64,000 bases of DNA from Methylobacillus gramineus (GTDB taxonomy: Bacteria; Pseudomonadota; Gammaproteobacteria; Burkholderiales; Methylophilaceae), in NCBI RefSeq assembly GCF_020532675.1, contig NZ_JAJAVE010000001.1, forward strand, positions 806,001-870,000. The letters are read 5' to 3'. A model generated the notes under the pieces. It was not told the origin of the DNA. It ran no database searches and saw only the letters and a list, made by a program, of their open reading frames with translations. Shown piece by piece: positions 24,934 to 33,613 of this stretch. The translations under genes and the position numbers were made by a program. Position 1 is the stretch's first letter, and each line of letters begins with the position of its first letter.

Positions 24934-24979
24934 TACTTATATACAAGCACAATATCAGCAGGATGCTGATATATGAACG
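24934..24979. promoter_or_regulatory. Candidate SfnR enhancer region upstream of ompW
   Basis: Two related elements: TACTTATATACAAGCA (24934-24949), which matches 14 of 16 bases of the site at 30927, and TGCTGATATATGAACG (24964-24979), which matches its first ten bases. Between them lies an inverted repeat ATATCAGCA-GGA-TGCTGATAT (24952-24972). The elements end 73 and 43 bases before the -24/-12 promoter. Confidence 0.55.
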
Positions 24980-25021
24980 CCTGTAAAAATTAACATCTAT
25001 TAAAAATCATGATGTTAGCCA

Positions 25022-25037
25022 TGGCATGGAATCTGCA
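25022..25037 (+). promoter_or_regulatory. Sigma-54 promoter of ompW-sfnB-metY
   Basis: TGGCATGGAATCTGCA: -24 half TGGCATG and -12 half CTGCA each differ by one base from consensus; GG and GC are in exact register. Transcription would start near 25048. Confidence 0.7.
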
Positions 25038-25114
25038 CTACATCCTTACTTAGTGCAACACCATCACCATTGGCTGGCACTTTTGCAATTACTTCTCTAA
25101 TTACAAAAGGAATT

Positions 25115-25741
25115 ATGATGCCACAACTGCAATACTCCCGTTTTACCCTTCCTTTAATTCTGGCTTCGCTCACCATGAGCCAGGCTTATGCAGATCAAGC
25201 TGATCTGTCACCTTGGCAAGTACGGGCAGGAGTCTCGCTGATTGCCCCCAAATCAAATAATGGTGCCATTATTGATCATACGGCAGATGTCACCATCGAT
25301 AACCGTGCAGGGCCGACAGTCAATATTGCGTATTTCATTGCCCCCAACTGGGCAATCGATCTGTTTGGTGGGCTGGCATTCAAACACCAGATCAATGTCA
25401 ATGGTAATCGTGCTGGTGAAACCAAGCATTTGCCGCCTATCCTCAGTCTGCAATACCATTTCAGACCAGAAGCAACCCTGCGCCCTTATGTGGGCGTTGG
25501 TCTGAACTACACCGCCTTTACGGATGAAAAACTGGACAACGGCGCGCGGTTAAAGCTACGTGACTCGTGGGGCCCGGCCCTCCAAGTTGGGCTGGATTAT
25601 GCCTTTGATCAGCACTGGACCATAGGCGCTGATGTCCGCTATGCCCGCATTAATACCAAGACCAGCATCAATGGCACTGCGGTGGGTGATGTAGACATCA
25701 ACCCCACTGTGTACACCCTCAACGTCGGCTATCGTTTCTAA
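25115..25741 (+). CDS. ompW: OmpW-family outer membrane protein
   Basis: A 208-residue eight-stranded beta-barrel protein. The signal peptide ends at QAYA-DQADL. WQVRAGVSLIAPKSN, FIAPNWAIDLFGG and the terminal YTLNVGYRF are typical of OmpW, a small channel for hydrophobic or small amphipathic molecules. The start ATG 25115 (or the adjoining ATG at 25118) has AAAGGA upstream. It lies directly behind a sigma-54 promoter and 16 bases before sfnB copy 2, which suggests it admits the organosulfur substrates (inference). Confidence 0.9.
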   Translation: MMPQLQYSRFTLPLILASLTMSQAYADQADLSPWQVRAGVSLIAPKSNNGAIIDHTADVTIDNRAGPTVNIAYFIAPNWAIDLFGGLAFKHQINVNGNRAGETKHLPPILSLQYHFRPEATLRPYVGVGLNYTAFTDEKLDNGARLKLRDSWGPALQVGLDYAFDQHWTIGADVRYARINTKTSINGTAVGDVDINPTVYTLNVGYRF

Positions 25742-25757
25742 TAAAAAAGGAATCATC

Positions 25758-26978
25758 ATGAGTCAAGACACCATTGCCCTACCACGCTTTGAAACCATAG
25801 CCCACCGTATCAGCAGCGATGAGGAGGCCATCAGCGTCGCCCATCAACTGGCTGAACAATTCCGGAAAGAAGCCTCTGAACGGGATCGTGACAGGCGCCT
25901 GCCTGTTGCCGAGCTGGATGCATTTTCCCAAAGCGGTTTATGGGCGATTACCATCCCCAAAGCCTATGGCGGTGTAGGCGTTTCTTATCGCACACTGGGC
26001 GAAGTCATCCGCATTATTTCTGCCGTGGATCCTTCACTGGGCCAATTGCCCCAAAACCACCTGGTCGTAGTGGAACATCTCATCCTGGATGCCAGCGAAG
26101 CACAAAAGCAGTTTTTCTTTGAGCTGGTGCTCAAGGGAGCACGTTTCGGCAATGCCTTTTCTGAAAAAGGCAGCCGTACCGTGGCAGAGTTTGAGACCAA
26201 GATCAGCCCGGATGGCGCTGGCTATGTGGTAAATGGCACCAAGTTCTTTTCAACAGGTGCATTGCTAGCGCACTGGATTCCTATCGTGGTGGTAGATGAC
26301 GCAGGATTGCCACATCTGGCCTTGGCTGAGCAAGGCACTCCCGGGCTGCAGGTAGTCAATGATTGGTCCAGCTTTGGTCAGCGTACTACGGCGAGCGGGA
26401 CGGTCATTATCGATCAGGTCAAGGTACCGAGTGAGCATGTGGTGCCGATTTACCAGGCCTTTGCCCGCCCGACGATTGGCGGCCCTACCTCTCAGTTCAT
26501 CCAGGCTGCGGTCGATGCCGGTATTGCACAGGGAGCCGTTGAGGCGGCTATCAGCTATGTTCGCCAGCACGCCAGGCCATGGATAGATGACAAACACAGC
26601 CAGCGTGCCAGTGAAGACCCTTATACCATCCAGCAGATTGGTGATCTTGAGTTACGCCTGCATGCCGCAGAGGCCTTGCTGGATCGTGCCGCTGACAAGA
26701 TCAGCAGTGCCGCCGCCAACCCCAGCGAAGCAACAGTAGCGGCCGCCTCCATCGCCGTCGCAGAAGCCAAGATATTGACCACCGAGATTGCCCTGCTCGC
26801 CAGCAATAAACTGTTTGAGCTTTCCGGCACACGCTCCACCCTAGAGGAATACAACCTGGACCGCCATTGGCGCAATGCGCGTACCCATACGTTGCACGAC
26901 CCGGTCCGCTGGAAATTTCACGCGATCGGCAACTATTACCTTAACGAGATCAATCCGCCAAGGCATCCCTGGCTATAA
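25758..26978 (+). CDS. sfnB: SfnB-family sulfur acquisition oxidoreductase (copy 2)
   Basis: A 406-residue paralogue of the protein at 22718-23953, with the same FSQSGLWAITIPKAYGG, SSFGQRTTASGT and [21 protein letters not shown] blocks. It belongs to the FMN-dependent SfnB subgroup of the acyl-CoA dehydrogenase fold. An AAAAGGA ribosome-binding site precedes the start. It is co-transcribed with ompW and probably metY. The differences between the copies are spread over the substrate-facing parts, so they may act on different sulfur compounds (inference). Confidence 0.9.
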   Translation: MSQDTIALPRFETIAHRISSDEEAISVAHQLAEQFRKEASERDRDRRLPVAELDAFSQSGLWAITIPKAYGGVGVSYRTLGEVIRIISAVDPSLGQLPQNHLVVVEHLILDASEAQKQFFFELVLKGARFGNAFSEKGSRTVAEFETKISPDGAGYVVNGTKFFSTGALLAHWIPIVVVDDAGLPHLALAEQGTPGLQVVNDWSSFGQRTTASGTVIIDQVKVPSEHVVPIYQAFARPTIGGPTSQFIQAAVDAGIAQGAVEAAISYVRQHARPWIDDKHSQRASEDPYTIQQIGDLELRLHAAEALLDRAADKISSAAANPSEATVAAASIAVAEAKILTTEIALLASNKLFELSGTRSTLEEYNLDRHWRNARTHTLHDPVRWKFHAIGNYYLNEINPPRHPWL

Positions 26979-26991
26979 GCAAACAAGCAAT

Positions 26992-27026
26992 CAGTATAAA
27001 TGCGGTCTTGTACCGCATTTATACTG
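26992..27026 (+). repeat. Strong inverted repeat before metY
   Basis: Perfect 14-bp arms (26992-27005 and 27013-27026, cagtataaatgcgg) with a 7-base loop, between sfnB copy 2 and metY. No T tract follows (GTAGAAAAC), so it is not a standard terminator. It may attenuate or protect the downstream message. Confidence 0.6.
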
Positions 27027-27064
27027 TAGAAAACAACAACACTAAATTCTAATAGGAGGACATG

Positions 27065-28336
27065 ATGAAACCAGAGACCCTAGCCATTCACGCCGGTTAT
27101 CGCCCCGACCCGACAACCAAGGCGGTTGCGGTCCCCATTTACCAGACCTCATCCTACGCATTTGACAACACCCAGCATGGTGCTGACCTTTTTGATCTCA
27201 AGGTGCAGGGCAATATCTACACCCGTATCATGAACCCGACCAATGCGGTCCTGGAAGACCGCCTCACCCAGCTCGAAGGCGGTATAGGCGCACTGGTACT
27301 GGCTTCAGGCATGGCAGCTACCACCTATGCAATCCAGACGATTGCTGAAGCAGGAGACAATATTGTTTCCGTGTCCACTCTTTACGGTGGCACCTACAAC
27401 CTGTTCGCCCACACCTTGCCCAAGCAAGGGATTGAAGTACGTTTTTTCGACTATCGCGATCCAGAAAGCCTGGCCAAGTTGATCGACAGCCGCACCAAGC
27501 TAGTGTTTGCCGAGACCATAGGCAACCCACTAGGGAACGTCGTCGACCTGGAAGCGATTACCAAAGTGGCGCATGCTCACGGCGTGCCAGTGATTGTCGA
27601 CAATACGGTCGCTACCCCGCTGCTGTGCCGTCCTTTCGATTTTGGCGTGGATATTGTCGTACACTCGCTGACCAAATACATCGGGGGTCACGGTAACTCT
27701 ATAGGCGGCGCGATTGTAGATAGTGGCCGCTTTCCCTGGGGTGAGCACAAAGAGCGCTTTCCCACCCTCAATACCCCAGACCCCAGTTACCATGGCGTCA
27801 ACTATGTAGAGGCACTGGGCGCTGCTGCGTTCATTGCGAGAGCACGTGTCGTACCATTGCGTAACACCGGCGCTGCACTGAGCCCATTCAACACTTTCCT
27901 GTTCCTGCAAGGCCTGGAAACACTGGCTTTGCGCATAGAACGCCATAGCGACAATGCATTGAAGATTGCGCAGTACCTCAAGCAACATGCCAAGGTCAAA
28001 TGGGTGAAATATGCTGGCCTGCCAGACCATCCGGAGCATGGCTTGGTGCAACGCTACCTCAAGGGCAAGGCCTCCGGCATTCTGACCTTTGGCGTGCAAG
28101 ATGGCTTGTCTGGCGGCACACGCTTTATCGATGCATTGCAACTATTTACGCGGCTTGTGAATATTGGTGATGCCAAGAGCCTGGCTTGCCACCCAGCGAC
28201 CACCACTCATCGCCAACTGAACGAGACAGAACTTGCCGCCGCTGGCGTCAGTATCGACATGGTAAGGTTGTCCGTCGGTATTGAGCATGTAGATGATCTG
28301 ATTGCAGATCTTGAGCAGGCATTAGCCAAGGTATAA
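27065..28336 (+). CDS. metY: O-acetylhomoserine sulfhydrylase
   Basis: A 423-residue PLP enzyme of the Cys/Met metabolism family that makes homocysteine from O-acetylhomoserine and sulfide. The PLP Lys is Lys204 in VVHSLTKYIGGHG. MNPTNAVLEDRLTQLEGG and GDAKSLACHPATTTHRQL are MetY hallmarks. ATG 27065 is preferred over the adjoining ATG at 27062 because AGGAGG lies 5 bases upstream rather than 2. Within this island it would trap sulfide from desulfonation directly into homocysteine. Confidence 0.93.
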   Translation: MKPETLAIHAGYRPDPTTKAVAVPIYQTSSYAFDNTQHGADLFDLKVQGNIYTRIMNPTNAVLEDRLTQLEGGIGALVLASGMAATTYAIQTIAEAGDNIVSVSTLYGGTYNLFAHTLPKQGIEVRFFDYRDPESLAKLIDSRTKLVFAETIGNPLGNVVDLEAITKVAHAHGVPVIVDNTVATPLLCRPFDFGVDIVVHSLTKYIGGHGNSIGGAIVDSGRFPWGEHKERFPTLNTPDPSYHGVNYVEALGAAAFIARARVVPLRNTGAALSPFNTFLFLQGLETLALRIERHSDNALKIAQYLKQHAKVKWVKYAGLPDHPEHGLVQRYLKGKASGILTFGVQDGLSGGTRFIDALQLFTRLVNIGDAKSLACHPATTTHRQLNETELAAAGVSIDMVRLSVGIEHVDDLIADLEQALAKV

Positions 28337-28371
28337 ACCCAGACAAGTACACTTACAACTGCTAAATAGAC

Positions 28372-28405
28372 AATAAAAAAGCCCGGTTTCCCGGGCTTTT
28401 TTATT
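28372..28405. terminator. Bidirectional intrinsic terminator between metY and dszC-like gene
   Basis: A 15-bp stem aataaaaaagcccgg/ccgggcttttttatt with a 4-base loop gives T tracts on both strands. It lies between two converging genes. Confidence 0.92.
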
Positions 28406-28411
28406 GCATGC

Positions 28412-29617
28412 TCAGGAGTAAAACGAAGGCGCAGGATATTGCTGATTCAGCGCCCAATCGCCAAGCTCTTTCAGCTTGAAATCCACCGGGTCATGCAGGG
28501 TATACACGCGGAGGTTGCGCCAGAACCGGTCCAGCCGCAGTGCAGCCGTGGTGGCACGTGCACCAGTCACCTCAAACATGCGGTGGGTGATGTCCAAGCC
28601 AGCTTTGGTAGTGGCTACTTTGGCAGCCGTTACCGCAATCGCTACTTCACCACGTTCTTGCAGCGTTAATGATTCCGCTTTGTTCCATGCCGCATCCAGC
28701 AACTCGGCAGCGCGATTGGTCAGCAAGCGGGCGCCTTCAAGTGCTACCCAAAACTCGCCATAGTGCAGCAAGGTATAAGGTTCGGACTGAATTTCACTGG
28801 CCAGCGACCCAGACCAGACTCGCGACTGTTTGAGTGTATAGCGCCTGGCTTCTGCCAGTGCGCCTTCGGCAATGCCAAGGTAGATATTGGAAAATATCAA
28901 TTGCGCAATCAATGGGCGCAAGCATGCAAAAGGCGTACTGAGCGGGCCCGGGTCGGTTAGCAGCTCATCCGCCTCAACCCGCACATGCTCAAAATCCGCA
29001 CTGCCACTATCAGTCTGGCGCTGGCCAATATTGTCCCAGTCGTCATGCAGGGTGATACCGTCACGTGCAGTGGGAATGGCAGCAATCAACAGTTTGCCAG
29101 TTTCAGCATCTATGGCAGACGCAATCAGCATGTCTGAATCCGTAGCACCAGAGCAAAAGCTCTTGTTGCCATGGAATTCGCGTTGGCCCAGATGTACCTT
29201 GCTAGTAGTGCGCAAATCCAGCGGATTGAGGGCATTGCCCCAGAACCAGTTGTTTGCTGCTGTTTGGCGAAACCATGGCTGCCATTGAGACTCGGTGCCA
29301 AACAAGCGCACGGTAGCCAGCATCAGGTGTTGAAAGCCAAAGACCTGAGCAACAGAGCTATCGACGCGTGCAAACTCCCGCACGATTTCCAGGGTTGGTT
29401 GCCAGCCTTGTCCCAAGCCGCCCAAGGACTGCGGAATCAGCAGCGATAGCAGTCCACTTGCACGGATGGCATCGCGTTCTGCTTTGGGCGTGCCGCCTGC
29501 CTGATCGCGCTGCACTGCAGTCTTGGCAAATGCTGCTGCCAGCCTGCTTGCCTGTGCCTGTGGTGTTAAGACATCATGCTGATGGTGTGCTTGTGCTAAT
29601 AGCCCTGCTTCACTCAA
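28412..29617 (-). CDS. DszC/SfnC-type flavin-dependent monooxygenase (copy 1)
   Basis: A 401-residue acyl-CoA-dehydrogenase-fold protein of the DszC-like group. [27 protein letters not shown] and [15 protein letters not shown] are the conserved flavin/substrate segments, and LDRFWRNLRVYTLHDPVDFKLKELGDWAL closes the C-terminal domain. DszC oxygenates organic sulfides using FMNH2; the substrate here is unknown. It follows ssuD by 36 bases on the minus strand and would be transcribed from the sigma-54 promoter at 30860-30875. It shares its length and all main motifs with the gene at 31202-32410. Confidence 0.85.
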   Translation of the reverse strand: MSEAGLLAQAHHQHDVLTPQAQASRLAAAFAKTAVQRDQAGGTPKAERDAIRASGLLSLLIPQSLGGLGQGWQPTLEIVREFARVDSSVAQVFGFQHLMLATVRLFGTESQWQPWFRQTAANNWFWGNALNPLDLRTTSKVHLGQREFHGNKSFCSGATDSDMLIASAIDAETGKLLIAAIPTARDGITLHDDWDNIGQRQTDSGSADFEHVRVEADELLTDPGPLSTPFACLRPLIAQLIFSNIYLGIAEGALAEARRYTLKQSRVWSGSLASEIQSEPYTLLHYGEFWVALEGARLLTNRAAELLDAAWNKAESLTLQERGEVAIAVTAAKVATTKAGLDITHRMFEVTGARATTAALRLDRFWRNLRVYTLHDPVDFKLKELGDWALNQQYPAPSFYS

Positions 29618-29653
29618 TTGAATTACCTCTTATATATATGACACTGAATTAAC

Positions 29654-30817
29654 TTACTTGACGGCCTGCAGCTTGCCAGCAGAAGGCGGCGGCACAATAT
29701 CATTGGCGACCATTTCACCAAAAGGCCCCGTCAGGTTAGGCTTGACGGCAGATGTGCCGGATTGAAGCTCAATCGGCAACAAGGGGAACAATAGCTCTGC
29801 CACCCGATAAGACTCTTCCAGGTGTGGATAACCAGAGAAAATAAAGTACTCAATCCCCAAGGCCGCATATTCCTTGATACGTTCAGCAACCTCTTCTGGG
29901 CTGCCCACCAATGCAGTCCCTGCGCCCCCTCGTACCAGGCCGACACCAGCCCAGAGGTTAGGCGCCACCTCCAGCTGATCACGCCTGCCACCATGCAGGG
30001 CGGACATACGTCGCTGCCCTTCTGAATCAAAGCGGGAGAATGCCTTCTGGGCAGAAGCAATGGTTTCATCCGTCACATGGGAGATCAGCTCATCTGCCGC
30101 CTGCCAGGCCTGCTCGGAGGTTTCCCTAACTATCACATGCAGGCGTATGCCAAACTTGATCTCACGCCCGTAGGCTTTTGCCCGCTCCCTTACCACGGCA
30201 ATTTTCTCAGCCACGGCTTCCAGGGGCTCACCCCATGTCAGGTAAACATCAATCTGCTGCGCAGCCAGCTCAACTGCGGCTTCGGATGAACCGCCAAAAA
30301 ACAAGGGCGGATAAGGCTTTTGCACTGGTGGATACATGGTCTTGGCATTCTTGACCTTGATATATTGTCCCTCAAAGTTGACCGCTTCTCCAGCAGCAAC
30401 GCCACGCCATACCTTGAGGAACTCATCGGCTTCGGCATATCGCTCACCATGGCTGAGAAAATTACCGTCTCCATGCTGCTCGTCCGGATCGCCACCACTG
30501 ACGACATTGATCAACAGACGACCATCAGAAATACGATCCAGCGTTGCGGCCATGCGAGCGGATACGGTAGGCGAAATAATGCCAGGGCGAATCGCCACAA
30601 GAAACTTCAATTTTTCCGTGAAGTTAATCAGTGATGAAGCCACAACCCAGGAATCCTCGCAAGAACGACCAGTGGGAATCAACACGCCTTTAAATCCCAG
30701 CTGATCCGCAGCCTGTGCAATCTGCTTTAGATAATGATGCGTCACCGCCCTGCCGCCATGGCTGGTACCCAGGTAGCGACTATCTCCATGCGTAGGTAGA
30801 AACCAGAATATCTCCAT
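29654..30817 (-). CDS. ssuD: FMNH2-dependent alkanesulfonate monooxygenase
   Basis: A 387-residue luciferase-like monooxygenase that splits C1-C-n alkanesulfonates into aldehyde and sulfite. [66 protein letters not shown] and [20 protein letters not shown] match SsuD along its whole length. The start is set at ATG 30817, where AAGGA lies 7 bases upstream and the family N-terminus begins; the frame is open much further upstream without similarity. MsuD (methanesulfonate-specific) is closely related and cannot be excluded. Confidence 0.93.
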   Translation of the reverse strand: MEIFWFLPTHGDSRYLGTSHGGRAVTHHYLKQIAQAADQLGFKGVLIPTGRSCEDSWVVASSLINFTEKLKFLVAIRPGIISPTVSARMAATLDRISDGRLLINVVSGGDPDEQHGDGNFLSHGERYAEADEFLKVWRGVAAGEAVNFEGQYIKVKNAKTMYPPVQKPYPPLFFGGSSEAAVELAAQQIDVYLTWGEPLEAVAEKIAVVRERAKAYGREIKFGIRLHVIVRETSEQAWQAADELISHVTDETIASAQKAFSRFDSEGQRRMSALHGGRRDQLEVAPNLWAGVGLVRGGAGTALVGSPEEVAERIKEYAALGIEYFIFSGYPHLEESYRVAELLFPLLPIELQSGTSAVKPNLTGPFGEMVANDIVPPPSAGKLQAVK

Positions 30818-30859
30818 CATACTTTCCTTGTGCTTGAATGTTGCTTCAGCATTAAGTTC

Positions 30860-30875
30860 AGCAAAGAGCATGCCA
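30860..30875 (-). promoter_or_regulatory. Sigma-54 promoter of ssuD-dszC
   Basis: Minus strand TGGCATGCTCTTTGCT: -24 half TGGCATG and a perfect -12 half TTTGCT, in exact register. Transcription would start near 30849, about 30 bases before ssuD. Confidence 0.8.
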
Positions 30876-30926
30876 TTACATAACCATATGATTTTTAGTG
30901 GTTTAATAAAACCACCGTCTGTACAT

Positions 30927-30942
30927 TGCTGATATACAAGCA
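30927..30942. promoter_or_regulatory. Candidate SfnR enhancer site
   Basis: TGCTGATATACAAGCA, the exact reverse complement of the site at 22472-22487. It lies 52 bases behind the ssuD -24/-12 element. Confidence 0.65.
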
Positions 30943-30956
30943 CACAGGTGCTGCTC

Positions 30957-30972
30957 TGCTTCCATGGAAGCA
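30957..30972. promoter_or_regulatory. Candidate SfnR enhancer site (palindrome)
   Basis: TGCTTCCATGGAAGCA, a perfect 16-bp palindrome sharing TGCT-N8-AGCA. It lies 82 bases behind the ssuD promoter and 179 bases before the dszC promoter. Confidence 0.55.
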
Positions 30973-31150
30973 ATAATCCGCCACTCTATTTCCGGGATAT
31001 TTTCTTTTATTTCGCCGCAGATGGATTAGAGCCCAGCATCCCACAAGATAACGCAATCCATCTAAAGCCTGATAGCGCGGGCTTGGGCGCAATACGCACT
31101 GACATGCGAATGCAAAATCTGCCTTCCTAGCAGCAATCTTTCACCATGAC

Positions 31151-31166
31151 TGGCACGATAACTGCT
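31151..31166 (+). promoter_or_regulatory. Sigma-54 promoter of the second dszC-like gene and sfnR
   Basis: TGGCACGATAACTGCT: perfect -24 half and CTGCT for TTGCT at -12, exact register. Transcription would start near 31177, about 25 bases before the TTG start codon. Confidence 0.8.
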
Positions 31167-31201
31167 ACATAAATTATATAAGCGAGTAAGGAATATAACT
31201 T

Positions 31202-32410
31202 TTGGCTATTACAAAACCTAGACAACAAGACGACTACCCTGCGACTGAGGAGAGCACCCCAAAAGAAATCGCCGCGAAACTAGCCGCGGAATTTGCTGCC
31301 ACAGCAGCAGAGCGTGATTTGACTGGCGGCACCCCAAAGCTGGAGCGTGATGCATTGCGTGCAAGCGGCTTATTAGCGCTGTCTATTCCAAAAGAGCAAG
31401 GTGGATTGGGTGCCAACTGGCAGGAAACCTTGCAAGTGGTAAGAGCGCTGTCAAAAGCCGATAGCTCGATTGCCCATGTGTTTGCCTTCCATCACCTGAT
31501 GCTGGCGACGGTACGCTTATTTGCCAGGCCAGATCAATGGCGGCCATGGTTTGAACATACGGCGCGACTTAACTGGTTTTGGGGCAATGCATTAAACCCG
31601 CTGGATGAAAGAACGATCAGCCGCCAGGTCGGGCATTGGCATGAGTTTTCTGGTCAAAAGAGTTTTTGCTCTGGAGCCACAGATTCTGAGATGCTGATTG
31701 TTTCGGCTTATCATCAAGACAGCCGTAACCTGGTAGTTGCAGCAGTGCCCACAGGGCGGATCGGGATTTCGGTATTGCAGGACTGGGACAACATAGGTCA
31801 GCGTCAAACTGATAGTGGAAGCGTCAACTTTGAAAAAGTGCGAGTAGATGACAATGACATACTGTCTGACCCAGGGCCATTGAGCACACCTTTTTCCTGC
31901 TTGAGGCCACTGCTGGCACAACTGATTCTGACCAATATCTATCTCGGCATCGCCGAAGGAGCATTTGAAGATGCCAGGCATTACACCTTGAATGAAGCAC
32001 GGCCCTGGCATAGATCCGGAAGTCGGCAAACCGATGAAGATCCTTACATACTCGCTCACTATGGCGAATTCTGGGTCAGCCTGGAAAGCGCAAGAGCGCT
32101 GACGGATATTGCAGCAGCGCGCTTTGATGCCGCCTGGGAACAACAGAATCATCTGACAGAAGAGGAGCGCGGCCAAGTAGCGGTCAGTATCACATCCGCC
32201 AAAATCCTGACCACTAGGATAGGTCTGGATATTACCAGCCGCATGTTTGAGGTTGCCGGATCAAGGGCGACCCATGCTGGCTTGCGACTGGACAGGCACT
32301 GGCGTAATTTACGCACGCATACCCTGCACGATCCCGTCGATTACAAGATCAAGGAGCTTGGTGAATGGGCGCTGAAACAACAGTACCCAACACCATCATT
32401 TTACTCATGA
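31202..32410 (+). CDS. DszC/SfnC-type flavin-dependent monooxygenase (copy 2)
   Basis: A 402-residue paralogue of the protein at 28412-29617, with [45 protein letters not shown] and the C-terminal [40 protein letters not shown]. It belongs to the DszC-like FMNH2-dependent group. The start is TTG at 31202; AAGGA lies 9 bases upstream and no ATG fits. The two copies face away from each other around the control region, with sfnR following this one by 71 bases. Confidence 0.85.
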   Translation: MAITKPRQQDDYPATEESTPKEIAAKLAAEFAATAAERDLTGGTPKLERDALRASGLLALSIPKEQGGLGANWQETLQVVRALSKADSSIAHVFAFHHLMLATVRLFARPDQWRPWFEHTARLNWFWGNALNPLDERTISRQVGHWHEFSGQKSFCSGATDSEMLIVSAYHQDSRNLVVAAVPTGRIGISVLQDWDNIGQRQTDSGSVNFEKVRVDDNDILSDPGPLSTPFSCLRPLLAQLILTNIYLGIAEGAFEDARHYTLNEARPWHRSGSRQTDEDPYILAHYGEFWVSLESARALTDIAAARFDAAWEQQNHLTEEERGQVAVSITSAKILTTRIGLDITSRMFEVAGSRATHAGLRLDRHWRNLRTHTLHDPVDYKIKELGEWALKQQYPTPSFYS

Positions 32411-32481
32411 ATATATTGGATAACGATTACATGGGAATCGCCCGTCACGAATATGAGAGCATTTACTCGAAAGAGGAAGAA

Positions 32482-33531
32482 ATGAACCTGTTGACACTAC
32501 CTAACTCTCAAGCGCTCACGACTTCAATCCGGGCAACTGCCCAGGTGTTTGAAGATCCAAAATCCCTGGCATTGCTCGCCCGCATTCAAAAAATTGCGCC
32601 TAGCGATGCCAACGTCCTTATCATTGGCGAGACAGGTACCGGTAAAGAGCTGATTGCGCGTCATGTGCATGATCTCAGTCAACGCAAAGGCAAGCCATTT
32701 GTTGCCGTCAATTGCGGCGCTTTTTCTGAAACACTGGTGGAAAGCGAGCTGTTCGGTCATGAAAAAGGCGCCTTTACCGGAGCATTTTCTGCCAAGACTG
32801 GCTGGTTTGAGGCCGCCAATGGCGGCACCATTTTCCTTGATGAAATCGGGGACCTGCCATTAAGTATCCAGGTCAAGCTGTTACGGGTGCTTCAGGAGCG
32901 CGAGGTCGTCAGGCTGGGGGCGCGCAAGCCCACCGCAATTGACGTCAGGCTGGTAGCTGCCACTAATGTACGTCTCGAAGAAGCCGTATTGGCAGGGCAC
33001 TTCCGTGAGGATCTGTTTTACCGTTTGCGCGTAGCGCATCTGGAGCTGCCTACCCTGCGTGATCGTCCAGGGGATATTCAGCCATTGGCTGATTATTTTG
33101 TCAGTGAGTATCGCCGGCGCCTTGGCTATTCCGAGGTGCAGATTGATGAAGATGCCAAGCGTAAGCTGTTATCTCATCCATGGCCCGGCAATATCCGCGA
33201 GCTGGAAAATGCGATTCATCACGCCCTGTTGATATGCAAAGGCAATGTATTGCGCAGCGAAGACCTGCAGTTATCCTCTATACAACTGCATAGACAGCGC
33301 ACGGAAGGACAGGCAGGCCAGGGTTTTGGCGATCCACTGCAACAGGCGCTGCACTTGCTGTTTGAAGCCGGTCAGGAAGGCCTTTATGACCATATAGAAG
33401 ACACAGTGGTCAAGACCGCCTACCATTATTGCCATAACAATCAGGTACAAACCGCTCGCTTGCTTGGTGTCAGCCGAAATATAGTGCGCGCACGCCTGAT
33501 CAAGATGGGCGCCATTACCGCATTGAAATAA
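32482..33531 (+). CDS. sfnR: Sigma-54-dependent transcriptional activator SfnR
   Basis: A 349-residue enhancer-binding protein with no N-terminal sensor domain. It has Walker [15 protein letters not shown] loop (sigma-54 contact), Walker [12 protein letters not shown], arginine-finger region [11 protein letters not shown] and a C-terminal Fis-type helix-turn-helix ([25 protein letters not shown]). This layout matches SfnR of Pseudomonas, which activates dimethylsulfone genes with sigma-54. ATG 32482 is chosen because GAGGA lies upstream and similarity starts there; in-frame ATGs at 32407 and 32431 are alternatives. Lying behind a sigma-54 promoter, it probably activates its own transcription. 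Confidence 0.9.
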   Translation: MNLLTLPNSQALTTSIRATAQVFEDPKSLALLARIQKIAPSDANVLIIGETGTGKELIARHVHDLSQRKGKPFVAVNCGAFSETLVESELFGHEKGAFTGAFSAKTGWFEAANGGTIFLDEIGDLPLSIQVKLLRVLQEREVVRLGARKPTAIDVRLVAATNVRLEEAVLAGHFREDLFYRLRVAHLELPTLRDRPGDIQPLADYFVSEYRRRLGYSEVQIDEDAKRKLLSHPWPGNIRELENAIHHALLICKGNVLRSEDLQLSSIQLHRQRTEGQAGQGFGDPLQQALHLLFEAGQEGLYDHIEDTVVKTAYHYCHNNQVQTARLLGVSRNIVRARLIKMGAITALK

Positions 33532-33542
33532 ACTGGCATAGT

Positions 33543-33570
33543 AAGCAGATTTAATTTAATCTGCTTCTTT
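33543..33570 (+). repeat. Weak hairpin between sfnR and ribA
   Basis: AAGCAGATT/AATCTGCTT arms (33543-33551 and 33558-33566) with a 6-base loop, then CTTT. It could act as a leaky terminator, allowing some readthrough from sfnR into ribA. Confidence 0.4.
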
Positions 33571-33613
33571 GCGCCTGACAGCCAAGCATTTCAGAACAAC
33601 AGTAACATCCTAT

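Larger units (their letters stand above)
30818..31201. promoter_or_regulatory. Divergent control region between ssuD and the second dszC-like gene
   Basis: 384 bases with two outward sigma-54 promoters (30860-30875 minus, 31151-31166 plus) and two 16-bp enhancer-like repeats (30927-30942, 30957-30972). The remaining part (30973-31150) includes AGATGGATT/AATCCATCT arms of unknown meaning. No gene is visible. Confidence 0.75.

Noticed and set aside
33535-33553. TGGCATAGTAAGCAGA as a sigma-54 promoter for ribA
   Set aside because: GG and GC are 10 bases apart rather than the required 12, and the stretch belongs to a hairpin.
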